42,000 nucleotides of DNA. Origin: DASPXY01 sp038227745. Its GTDB lineage: Bacteria > Planctomycetota > Planctomycetia > Gemmatales > Gemmataceae. The stretch's first letter is position 1; every line of letters starts with the position of its first letter. The notes under the pieces are model-generated. The model was not told where the DNA came from, did not search any database, and saw only the letters and a list, made by a program, of their open reading frames with translations. Location: positions 1 to 42,000 of the forward strand of contig JBBRPS010000005.1 of the NCBI GenBank assembly GCA_038227745.1, written 5' to 3'. A program made the translations under genes and the position numbers. This document shows positions 11,012 through 17,939 of this stretch, in pieces.

Positions 11012-11049
11012 GCGAGCGAGGGGATCCATGAAGGGCTCCCCTCGCTCGC
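11012..11049. terminator. Hairpin between convergent leuS and KGGVGR ATPase genes
   Basis: Perfect 12-bp arms (gcgagcgagggg at 11012-11023 and its complement at 11038-11049) with a 14-base loop lie between two convergent stop codons (10977 and 11073). It is probably a bidirectional terminator, although neither side has a long T-run. Confidence 0.55.
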
Positions 11050-11072
11050 CAGCGATTGAAGTGCAAGCCCGC

Positions 11073-12848
11073 TCAAGAGGAAGCAGGGCGGAGGAATGCA
11101 GGCTGTAGCGGTTCGCCTTGGATCATGCGACGCATCTCCTCGCAGTGTTGGCGGAACTCGTGGACGGAGGCTTCCCGGAAAGTCCAGCAGGAAATAACTG
11201 GGAACCCGCGGGCAGTATCAAGAGCCGCAAGGGCTTCGTCAAGATTAGCCAAAGCCGCTGCTTTTTTTCCGGCTCCCCAGTATAGGAGGGATAGCCGCTG
11301 AAAGTTCGCAGCGCCTGTTGAGGGCACGTGATCCGCAGCTTCCCAGCAGAGGTCCGGAGACAAGGTTCCTGTTTCCCCCCAGCGTGCCATCGCGAGGTAG
11401 AACCGCCGTTGCCCTAGACAATTAAGGAACGCCAGCTTGACGTCTTTGGGAGCCTCATTCCCAATATCCAAATAGCGAATTGCGTCTTTCCAGCGCCGTT
11501 CTCGGATGAGACTCGCTGCCGGGGTTTCGCACCAGGCGCTGAGGGCCGAGTTTTGGTGAATCCAACCTCCTCCCAGAACGGGCGCATTGAACGCCTTGAA
11601 GAACTCCTTAAATGATGCGTTGAACAACTCTTCGAGCGCCGTTACGATATTCTCCTCCAAATCGAACAACCGCTCCTGCTCGTCGTTAACCTCTGGGAGG
11701 GAGTGCAAATAGAGCAAAAGGTCATCCGCCGCACCTGCTTTGTCCCCAGTTTGCCTCCGACACCGGCCTCGGTCAAGAAGAAGGTCCTGCCGTTCCGGCT
11801 TGAGTGTGAGTACGCGGTCAAACAGCTGCAAGGCCGCGCCGAGATCACCTTGACCCTGGAACCATCTGGCGAGTTGCAAGAGGATCCCAGGATCACTCGA
11901 GAACCGGGACTCGATCTCTTCCAATCGATCCTTCACGGCACGGGTATATCGCCAGTGCTGCCGAAGCGCACGCTCACGCTCCAGCCTTCGTAGGTAGCGA
12001 ACAGTCCCTTCACGATCAACCGAGTTGTGCATGATGAGCAAATCAACCAAGCGCCGATACTCACGCGCCAACCGCGATCGGGGCCGGTGCAGGGTAAAGA
12101 CCGGCTGATCGAGCATCTGGAGCGTTTCGTGGCGGTGAATGACGAGGAACCTACCAATGTTCAGTTCCGAATCAAACTTGCGCAGATGCGAGCGCAGGAT
12201 GCGATTCTCGTCATCGAGGTCGGGAACATTCGACGCCACGAAATGCAGCCGGATCGCCTTCTTCAGCCCCTCGGCCTCCTCGCGGCGAATGTCGCGGCAG
12301 ACGTTCTCCAGGCCGACCAGGTTCTGTTCATTGGGAGTGAACATCAGGACGACCGAATCCGGCAACTGTCGCGTGCAGATGCCCAACACGTCGGTGTCGC
12401 CGGTGCGCGAGTCGATCAGGACGTAATCCGGCTTCAGCTCCTCTTCCCACCCCTTTTTGATGTCTTCAAAGAGAAAGAAGCCGCCCTCATCCCGGTAGAG
12501 CCTCGTCCAATCGAGGCTCGCCAGCGCGGCACGATAGGCCCGGTCCCGCCGCCCAGCCGGCATCACCCACAGCCGGCCGCCCTTTTTTCCGAGCCGTTTT
12601 GCCTCGTAGATGTAGTCGAGCAGGTTCGGCACCTGCCGCGTCCGCCCAAACGCCGTGACGTATTCCACGACGCCGGGATGCGGTTGCGGCGGACGCAGAT
12701 GCTTGTAAGTCTCCAGCCCCGGCGCTTCGAGGTCGAAATCGACCACGAGCACCTTCCGGCCTCGGCGTACCAGCTCGGCCGCGACATTGACCAGCGCCAT
12801 CGTGCGGCCGACACCGCCCTTGAACGAATAGAACGTGATGACGTACAA
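11073..12848 (-). CDS. KGGVGR-variant ParA/MinD-like P-loop ATPase with C-terminal TPR-like region
   Basis: A 591-residue protein. Residues 4-16 carry the variant Walker A motif FYSFKGGVGRT. DFDLEAPG (37-44) and VLIDSRTGDTDV (143-154) are the switch/Walker B motifs of the SIMIBI class. Residues of about 320-400 (PGILLQLARWFQGQGDLGAALQLFDRVLTLKP) resemble TPR helices, and further helical sequence follows to the end. The start is a TTG at 12848 with GAGG upstream, 12 bp after the MqsA-type gene, so the two are co-transcribed. From memory, KGGVGR ATPases have been linked by comparative genomics to NTP-dependent conflict systems. An ATP-driven switch or scaffold next to a toxin-antitoxin pair is therefore an inference. 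It is not a chromosome-partition ParA: there is no ParB partner and the motif is KGGVGR rather than KGGxGKT. Base composition is visibly less GC-rich than in neighbouring genes. Confidence 0.8.
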   Translation of the reverse strand: MYVITFYSFKGGVGRTMALVNVAAELVRRGRKVLVVDFDLEAPGLETYKHLRPPQPHPGVVEYVTAFGRTRQVPNLLDYIYEAKRLGKKGGRLWVMPAGRRDRAYRAALASLDWTRLYRDEGGFFLFEDIKKGWEEELKPDYVLIDSRTGDTDVLGICTRQLPDSVVLMFTPNEQNLVGLENVCRDIRREEAEGLKKAIRLHFVASNVPDLDDENRILRSHLRKFDSELNIGRFLVIHRHETLQMLDQPVFTLHRPRSRLAREYRRLVDLLIMHNSVDREGTVRYLRRLERERALRQHWRYTRAVKDRLEEIESRFSSDPGILLQLARWFQGQGDLGAALQLFDRVLTLKPERQDLLLDRGRCRRQTGDKAGAADDLLLYLHSLPEVNDEQERLFDLEENIVTALEELFNASFKEFFKAFNAPVLGGGWIHQNSALSAWCETPAASLIRERRWKDAIRYLDIGNEAPKDVKLAFLNCLGQRRFYLAMARWGETGTLSPDLCWEAADHVPSTGAANFQRLSLLYWGAGKKAAALANLDEALAALDTARGFPVISCWTFREASVHEFRQHCEEMRRMIQGEPLQPAFLRPASS

Positions 12849-12860
12849 GGCCGACCTCGC

Positions 12861-13406
12861 TCAGTTCCAGCGGAGACTGAATGCCAACGCGGCGTAACTT
12901 TTCTCCTCGATCCGTTTCCAAACGCGATTCCCGGAGGGGGGCGGCGGTTTCTCAAACCGCCGCGCGAGGAGGTCGCGAACCTCCTTGGACTCGAAGTACA
13001 GGCGGAGCAGGTTGTCCATCGCCCGCGACTGAATCAGCGCCCCCGTTTCCCATCGCGAGATCGTCTCCTTGGCCACCCCGAGTTGCTCGGCCATTTCCTG
13101 CTGGGTCAATTCGAGCTGGCCGCGCCGCCGCTGCATCTCCTCCGGCGCAAGCAAGCCGAGCTGAGTTCGCAGGGCAGCGACGATTCGATCGTCGGTGCCC
13201 ACGGTGAAGATCTGTTCACCGCATTGGCGGCAGGTGGGGATCTCCAGGTCGGGGATATGCACTGTGTACGCCCGCCCGTCATGCTTGACCGTGCTCGTGT
13301 AGTCGGTCATCTGCGGGAACACCTCCTTGGCCCTGCAATCGACGCAGCGCCAGGGGAAGGGACGGTCGCGTCCCGCCGGGGGATTCTTGTCAGACATCAT
13401 GCACAT
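12861..13406 (-). CDS. MqsA/YgiT-type antitoxin or repressor (zinc finger plus HTH)
   Basis: A 181-residue protein with two CxxC pairs (CVDC near residue 21 and CRQC near 59), as in the zinc-binding N domain of MqsA/YgiT. A helix-turn-helix follows with QLELTQQEMAEQLGVAKET and ISRWETGALIQSRAMDNLLR, which closely matches the MqsA DNA-binding signature. It overlaps the end of the upstream toxin-like gene by 17 bp, which suggests translational coupling; ATGs at 13406, 13400 and 13397 are all possible starts. In known pairs this protein neutralises the toxin through its N domain and represses the operon through the HTH, and the inverted repeats at 13827-13898 are the natural operator. The C-terminal 50 residues extend beyond canonical MqsA. 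Confidence 0.85.
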   Translation of the reverse strand: MCMMSDKNPPAGRDRPFPWRCVDCRAKEVFPQMTDYTSTVKHDGRAYTVHIPDLEIPTCRQCGEQIFTVGTDDRIVAALRTQLGLLAPEEMQRRRGQLELTQQEMAEQLGVAKETISRWETGALIQSRAMDNLLRLYFESKEVRDLLARRFEKPPPPSGNRVWKRIEEKSYAALAFSLRWN

Positions 13407-13767
13407 TCACCACCACAATCGTGAGATCATCCTCGTCGTGCGCATCCTCAAACTCCAGGACCGTCTCGAGGTAAATGCGCCGCCCTCCGATCGCTATGCG
13501 CAGGTCATAGTGAAACTGGTAGTGGGCGTATTCCGGCCGGGTTTCCTTCTGTTCGTCGATCTTGCCTTCGTCGCTTTCGAGGTAGTTATGCAGAAGCCGA
13601 CAGATTTCCCTCAGCGTATACTCCGCCAGTTCGCTCCTCAGCCACTGTTGGGGCCGCTTCTTGAACACGACATAGTCAGGGTCCCGGGCGACAGTTCTGG
13701 CGGCCTCGTTTCGCAGGACGCTCCTGTAACAGCGCAGTCTTCCCTCCTGATCCTCGGGAAGGTCCAC
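13390..13767 (-). CDS. Small toxin-like protein preceding the MqsA-type antitoxin
   Basis: Predicted as 125 residues from a GTG at 13767, which has an ideal AAGGAG six bases upstream. An in-frame ATG at 13833 (147 residues) lies upstream of the predicted transcription start and has no ribosome site. The protein is charged, with an N-terminal helical part (VLRNEAARTVARDPDY, TLREICRLLHNYLE) and a C-terminal strand pattern (FHYDLRIAIGGRRIYLETVLEF, then LTIVVVNVHDV). This is reminiscent of the RelE-like fold of MqsR or DUF4258 proteins, which pair with YgiT/MqsA antitoxins. The toxin-first order and overlap match mqsRA. I do not see a decisive family motif, so 'toxin' rests mainly on partner and order. 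Confidence 0.55.
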   Translation of the reverse strand: MDLPEDQEGRLRCYRSVLRNEAARTVARDPDYVVFKKRPQQWLRSELAEYTLREICRLLHNYLESDEGKIDEQKETRPEYAHYQFHYDLRIAIGGRRIYLETVLEFEDAHDEDDLTIVVVNVHDV

Positions 13768-13825
13768 AGGCCGCTCCTTGTTCTGTTTGCCGCAGCAAGT
13801 CTGTCGGAGGCATCCCGAAACCCCT

Positions 13826-13859
13826 ATCAGCATTCTACCATGCTGACGATCTAAGTCAA
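13826..13859 (-). promoter_or_regulatory. Strong promoter of the toxin-like/MqsA/KGGVGR operon
   Basis: On the minus strand TTGACT (13859-13854) is 16 bp from TAGAAT (13837-13832), each one mismatch from consensus, predicting initiation near 13825. This places the ATG at 13833 outside the transcript and supports the GTG at 13767. The -10 box lies within the inverted repeat TCAGCAT/ATGCTGA (13827-13833 and 13840-13846), and the -35 box lies within a second inverted repeat. Confidence 0.7.
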
Positions 13860-13898
13860 TTGCTAATCAGCATTCCCATCATCATGTTGACTTAGATC
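13827..13898. promoter_or_regulatory. Probable operator region: two overlapping inverted repeats
   Basis: TCAGCAT occurs at 13827-13833 and 13867-13873 and inverted at 13840-13846. A perfect 12-bp inverted repeat gatctaagtcaa/ttgacttagatc occupies 13848-13859 and 13887-13898. Both sets overlap the promoter boxes, the arrangement expected for autorepression by the MqsA-type protein. Confidence 0.6.
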
Positions 13899-14036
13899 AT
13901 CTACGAAAACAGGCGGGGCCGAACGGCCTGGACTCGACACACATCTCCTTAGTGTATAATGAAGTTATTCAGCAACTCCTCGAAGGGCGCCTTGGCCACC
14001 TCGCTGGTCGTTGAAATTCCCGGGCGCCGGGAGCGA

Positions 14037-14106
14037 GTGGAGGCGACAAGGGTGTGTTCTGCTTCCTGAGCCGCGTGTGGAGGCTGCTTAATGCCATCGC
14101 GGAGTA
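14037..14106 (+). pseudogene. Degenerate leuS fragment
   Basis: Bases 14050-14090 align without gaps to leuS 10410-10450 with 7 mismatches in 41. The reading frame gives GVFCFLSRVWRLL against GVFRFLNRVWRLL, followed by NAIAE and a stop. The preceding tggaggcgac (14038-14047) matches leuS just before a gap of about 25 bases, as if part were deleted and the frame lost. It lies on the far side of the toxin/ATPase island from the intact leuS, in the same orientation. Confidence 0.6.
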
Positions 14107-14114
14107 GTTCTGTC

Positions 14115-14148
14115 TTCAAGCCCACCCGTTGCACCGGGTGGGCTTGAA
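14115..14148. repeat. Dispersed palindrome, 14-bp arms
   Basis: Arms ttcaagcccacccg and cgggtgggcttgaa flank the 6-base loop ttgcac. It belongs to the same family as the palindromes at 1365, 20821 and 28889. It lies between the leuS fragment and the next plus-strand gene and may act as a terminator or mRNA hairpin. Confidence 0.85.
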
Positions 14149-14256
14149 AACAGCCTCGCGGTCGCCGCCGGCGCGGCGCTTCCATACCCATAAGAAACAT
14201 GCCCCCGCCCCCTTGCGGGACGCAAGGGCGCCCCGCCCTAACCCAGGACGCCTTCC

Positions 14257-14703
14257 ATGGAAATCCACGCGCTACGCGCGACCGTGACCGAACAGGACCT
14301 GAACGACCTCGCCGCCGTGCTGGTGCCGAAGGACGTGGGCGTCGAGGATCTGCACATCCAGATCACGCCGCAGGGTGTCGTGGTCAAGGGCGAGTACCCG
14401 CTGCTGGTCACCGTCTCCTTTGAGACGCTCTGGGAACTCGGCGTCCGCGACGGCAAGGTCACGGCGCGGCTGGCGCGCTTCAAGACGCTCGGCATGCCGA
14501 TGGCGGTCCTCAAGAGCGTCGTGATGGGCGTCATCGCGAGCAAGGCCAGGACCGAGCCGTGGCTCGAGGTCGAGAAGGACACCATCCTGATGGACGCGAC
14601 CCGGCTCCTCGCCGACGAGGGCCTCAAGGCACGGCTCAACCTGAAGTCGGTCCGCTGCGACAGCGGCGTCATCACCATCGAGGCGGCCAGCGCGACGCCC
14701 TGA
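14257..14703 (+). CDS. Conserved-looking hypothetical protein upstream of sucC
   Basis: 148 residues from the ATG at 14257 (AGGA upstream). No signal peptide or membrane segment is apparent. The sequence alternates short strands and helices (VEDLHIQITPQGVVVKGEYP, VSFETLWELGVRDGKVTARL, ILMDATRLLADEGLKARLNL). Its pattern, with a beta-rich body and an 'FKTLGMPM' segment, resembles lipid-binding proteins only vaguely. I do not recognise a family. GC-rich third positions throughout indicate a real gene. It is 88 bp before sucC on the same strand and may share its transcript. Confidence 0.7.
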   Translation: MEIHALRATVTEQDLNDLAAVLVPKDVGVEDLHIQITPQGVVVKGEYPLLVTVSFETLWELGVRDGKVTARLARFKTLGMPMAVLKSVVMGVIASKARTEPWLEVEKDTILMDATRLLADEGLKARLNLKSVRCDSGVITIEAASATP

Positions 14704-14791
14704 CACCCTGCGTCGTACCCTTCACCGCCGAGGCCGCTATAACGACAGAGTCCATCGCCCTCCCGGGTTCCGCACCGAGGCAAACGCACGC

Positions 14792-16006
14792 ATGAAGATT
14801 CACGAATACCAGGCGAAAGAGCTGCTGGCGGCCGCCGGCGCCCCCGTGCCGCGCGGCATCGTGGCGTCCTCTCCCGCGGAGGTACTGCAGGCGTTCGACA
14901 GGCTCGGCGCCCCCGTGGTGCTCAAGGCGCAGGTCCACGCCGGCGGCCGCGGCAAGGGCGGCTTCAAGGGCAGCGGCCTGCCGTCGGGCGCGGAGGGCGG
15001 CCTGGGTGGCGTCAAGTTCGTCAAGAACCGCGAGGACGCCGGCAAGTACGCCGAGGTGATGTTCAAGTACCCGCTCGTCACGAAGCAAACCGGCGCCGAG
15101 GGCCAGCCCGTCTCGAAGGTGCTGGTCGTCGAGGCGAAGAGCAAGATCGCCCGCGAGGTCTACGCCGGCGTGGTGCTGGACCGCGGCATCGGCCTGCCGA
15201 TCCTGATGGGGTGCGCTGAGGGGGGAGTCGAGATCGAGGAGGTGGCGGCGGCCCACCCCGAGAAGATCCTCAAGGTCCCCGTCAACCCCGACGCCGGGCT
15301 GCACCCGTTCCAGGCGCGGCGCATGGCCTTCGAGCTGGGCTTCACCGGCGAGCAGGTGCCGCAGGCCGAGAAGGTGCTGACCGCCCTGGTGCGCGTCTTC
15401 CTCGACAAGGACGGCAGCCTCGCCGAGATCAACCCGCTAGTGGTGACGGACAAAGGCGAGGTGCAGGTGCTCGACGCCAAGATCACCTTCGACGACAACG
15501 CCCTGTTCCGCCACCCCGACATCGAGGCGCTGCGCGACGAGAGCGAGGAGAACCCGGCGGATCTGCGCGCGGCGAAGGCCGGCCTGACGTACATCAGCCT
15601 GAACGGCAACATCGGCTGCCTGGTGAACGGGGCCGGACTGGCGATGAGCACGATGGACATTATCAAGTATCACGGCGGCGAGCCGGCGAACTTCCTCGAC
15701 GTCGGCGGCGGCGTGACGCCGCAGGGGGCCATCGAGGCATTCCGCATCATCCTCGCCGACCCGCGCGTCCACGGCGTGCTGGTGAATATCTTCGGCGGCA
15801 TCGCCAAGTGTGACCTGGTCGCCGAGGCGCTGGTGAAGGCGGGCCGCGAGGTCGGGTTCAAGGTGCCGGTGGTGGTGCGCCTGGAGGGAACCAATGTGGA
15901 CAAGGCCCGCCAGGTCCTCGCCGCGGCTCGCTCCGAGCTGCCGACGCTGCAGACCGCGGACAACCTGACCGACGCGGCAAAGAAGGTCGTGGCGGCCGCC
16001 AGGTAG
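14792..16006 (+). CDS. sucC: Succinyl-CoA synthetase (ADP-forming) beta subunit
   Basis: A 404-residue ATP-grasp protein of the TCA cycle; with SucD it interconverts succinyl-CoA and succinate plus ATP. The N terminus MKIHEYQAKELLAAAGAPVPRG is diagnostic. The nucleotide-binding region has VVLKAQVHAGGRGKGG (about 45-60), and the metal-site region has LAEINPLVV. The C-terminal domain has FLDVGGGVTPQGAIEAF and VNIFGGIAKCD. Length is near the usual 388. It is followed by two unrelated short genes before sucD, all on the plus strand. Confidence 0.97.
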   Translation: MKIHEYQAKELLAAAGAPVPRGIVASSPAEVLQAFDRLGAPVVLKAQVHAGGRGKGGFKGSGLPSGAEGGLGGVKFVKNREDAGKYAEVMFKYPLVTKQTGAEGQPVSKVLVVEAKSKIAREVYAGVVLDRGIGLPILMGCAEGGVEIEEVAAAHPEKILKVPVNPDAGLHPFQARRMAFELGFTGEQVPQAEKVLTALVRVFLDKDGSLAEINPLVVTDKGEVQVLDAKITFDDNALFRHPDIEALRDESEENPADLRAAKAGLTYISLNGNIGCLVNGAGLAMSTMDIIKYHGGEPANFLDVGGGVTPQGAIEAFRIILADPRVHGVLVNIFGGIAKCDLVAEALVKAGREVGFKVPVVVRLEGTNVDKARQVLAAARSELPTLQTADNLTDAAKKVVAAAR

Positions 16007-16030
16007 GTAGGTGCCTACGGAGTGTGTGCA

Positions 16031-16606
16031 ATGGCGACGGTCGGAACCAAACTAATCACGGCGGAGGAGTTCTACGAGTGGGCTCACCGCCCGGAGAACT
16101 GCGGCAAGGTCTTTGAGCTCGAGCGCGGGGAGATCGTGGAGATGTCTCGTCCCGGCAAACGGCACGGTCTGATCTGTGCCAACGTCGTCCGTATCCTCGG
16201 GAATTTCACAGCCCAGCGAAAGCGCGGCTATGTCTGCTCCAACGACACGGGGGTGATCGTCGAGCGCGACCCGGACACCGTCCGCGGACCCGACGTCATG
16301 CTCTTCGAGGATGCCGAGCGGGTGGAGGAGGTGGACGAGAAGTATGGCGAGAAGCCGCCCGTACTGGCCGTCGAAGTACTCTCCCCGAACGACACGCACG
16401 GCAAGGTAATGCGACGGGTGCTGGAACAATTCCAGTTCGGGACGCGGCTTGTCTGGGTACTCGATCCGGACGCCCGGAACGTCATCGTCCATTACCCCGG
16501 CAACCGGGATCGCGTGGCCGAGGAGAACCAGGAGTTGACCGGCAATGACATCCTGCCGGACTTCCGCTGCCGTGTCGCCGAGTTCTTCGCCCTGCCGGGG
16601 CGGTGA
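16031..16606 (+). CDS. Uma2-family (DUF820, PD-(D/E)XK-like) protein
   Basis: 191 residues from the ATG at 16031, which has GGAG eight bases upstream; a GTG nine bases earlier is less likely. The family pattern is clear: ITAEEFYEW, FELERGEIVEMSRPG, RGPDVMLF (the PD acid), VLAVEVLSPND (the E-V-L-S acid) and a conserved region FGTRLVWVLDPDARNVIVHYPG. Uma2 proteins share a restriction-endonuclease-like fold and are very abundant in planctomycetes and cyanobacteria; their function is unsettled. The position between sucC and sucD is unexpected, 24 bp after sucC, and suggests insertion of a mobile or spreading gene family into the operon. Confidence 0.88.
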   Translation: MATVGTKLITAEEFYEWAHRPENCGKVFELERGEIVEMSRPGKRHGLICANVVRILGNFTAQRKRGYVCSNDTGVIVERDPDTVRGPDVMLFEDAERVEEVDEKYGEKPPVLAVEVLSPNDTHGKVMRRVLEQFQFGTRLVWVLDPDARNVIVHYPGNRDRVAEENQELTGNDILPDFRCRVAEFFALPGR

Positions 16607-16646
16607 TCCAGGTCGCCGAGTCCCTCACCCTGCTGGGAGCCGAGCC

Positions 16647-16967
16647 ATGAGCGAGAGGGAACAACGCCTTGCACTGCTGCGCGAGTACCTCGACTACAAG
16701 CGACTCAGCCGGACCTGGGCCAAGATCGAGGTTCTTCTGGGCCTCGGCGCCGCCGGGTTGGGGTTCTTGCTCGGCACCTGGTCCCTGTCGCGGCCGACGG
16801 CGGAAATCAGCTGGGGCAGCGCGGCGGCCGCCCTGGCCCTGCTCGTCCTCGGCGGCTACCTCGCCCTGGCGGGCCACCGTAGTCACCTGTATCAGTCCGG
16901 CAATGAATTGACCGCCTACCTCGCGGCCCTCATCCAGCGCTCGAAGGATAAAGGTTCACCCGAATGA
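16647..16967 (+). CDS. Small membrane protein between Uma2 gene and sucD
   Basis: 106 residues from the ATG at 16647. Two hydrophobic segments, IEVLLGLGAAGLGFLLGTW (about 27-46) and AAAALALLVLGGYLALAG (about 58-76), predict a two-pass inner-membrane protein with charged ends. The stop overlaps the sucD start (ATGA), so the two are translationally coupled. I do not recognise a family. Confidence 0.75.
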   Translation: MSEREQRLALLREYLDYKRLSRTWAKIEVLLGLGAAGLGFLLGTWSLSRPTAEISWGSAAAALALLVLGGYLALAGHRSHLYQSGNELTAYLAALIQRSKDKGSPE

Positions 16968-17839
16968 GCATCCTCGTTGACAAGAACACGCGCGTCCTCT
17001 GCCAGGGCCTCGGCAAGGCCGGCACCTTCCACGCCATCCAGTGCCGCGACTACGGCACCCAGGTCGTCGGCGGCGTCGCCCCCGGCAAGGGCGGCACCAC
17101 CAAGGAAGGCTTCCCTCTCTTCAACACCGTCGCCGAGGCGGTGCGCAAGACCGGCGCCAACGCTACCATGATCTTCGTGCCGCCGCCCGGCGCCGCCGAC
17201 GCCATCATGGAGGCCGCCGACGCCGGCATCGCCGTCATCGTCGCCATCACCGAGGGCATCCCCGTCCTCGACATGGCCCGCGCCATGCGCTTCCTCCGCG
17301 ACAAGCCCTGCCGCCTCGTCGGTCCGAACTGCCCCGGCGTCATCACGCCCGGCCAGTGCAAGATCGGCATCATGCCCGGCTACATCCACAAGCCCGGTCC
17401 GGTCGGCGTCATCAGCCGCAGCGGCACCCTGACCTATGAGGCCGTCTGGCAGCTCTCCAATCTCGGCCTCGGCCAATCGACCTGCGTCGGTCTCGGCGGC
17501 GACCCGATCGTCGGCACGTCGTTCATCGATGCCCTGGCCCTGTTCCAGGCCGACGGGCAGACCGAGGCGATCCTGATGATGGGCGAGATCGGCGGCACCG
17601 CGGAGGAGAAGGCCGCGGAGTACGTCAAGAAGAACATGACGAAGCCCGTCGCCGCCTTCATCGCCGGCCAGACCGCGCCGCCCGGCAAGCGCATGGGCCA
17701 CGCCGGCGCTATCATCAGTGGCGGCAGCGGCAAGGCGTCGGACAAGATCGCCGCCCTGCAGGCCGCGGGCATCGCCGTCGCCGCCAGCCCCGCCGACCTC
17801 GGCGTCACCGTGCAGAAGGCCATCAAGGCGAAGAAGTAA
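16964..17839 (+). CDS. sucD: Succinyl-CoA synthetase alpha subunit
   Basis: 291 residues, the usual length. The CoA-binding Rossmann domain carries VLCQGLGKAGTFHAIQ and VGGVAPGKGG. The central VGPNCPGVITPGQCKIGIMPG and GTLTYEAVWQL are diagnostic. The active-site histidine that is phosphorylated during catalysis is His246, in GHAGAIISGG. It overlaps the preceding small membrane-protein gene by four bases. Together with sucC it makes the TCA-cycle enzyme. The gene converges with the secreted repeat-protein gene. Confidence 0.97.
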   Translation: MSILVDKNTRVLCQGLGKAGTFHAIQCRDYGTQVVGGVAPGKGGTTKEGFPLFNTVAEAVRKTGANATMIFVPPPGAADAIMEAADAGIAVIVAITEGIPVLDMARAMRFLRDKPCRLVGPNCPGVITPGQCKIGIMPGYIHKPGPVGVISRSGTLTYEAVWQLSNLGLGQSTCVGLGGDPIVGTSFIDALALFQADGQTEAILMMGEIGGTAEEKAAEYVKKNMTKPVAAFIAGQTAPPGKRMGHAGAIISGGSGKASDKIAALQAAGIAVAASPADLGVTVQKAIKAKK

Positions 17840-17939
17840 AAAATCGGGCGAAAGCGGTGCGCCGCACGGGAGAGGGCCATGCGTGAGCCGGGCCGGGCCA
17901 CCTTTACCCGCTTGTGCTCTTGTCCCGAGTCCCTCAAAC

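Noticed and set aside
11073..12848. Chromosome-partitioning ParA
   Set aside because: Variant KGGVGR Walker motif, TPR-like tail, no ParB gene or parS-like sites nearby.
13949..14200. 83-codon minus-strand frame between the island and the next gene
   Set aside because: Runs through the leuS debris and the dispersed palindrome; no start context or family.
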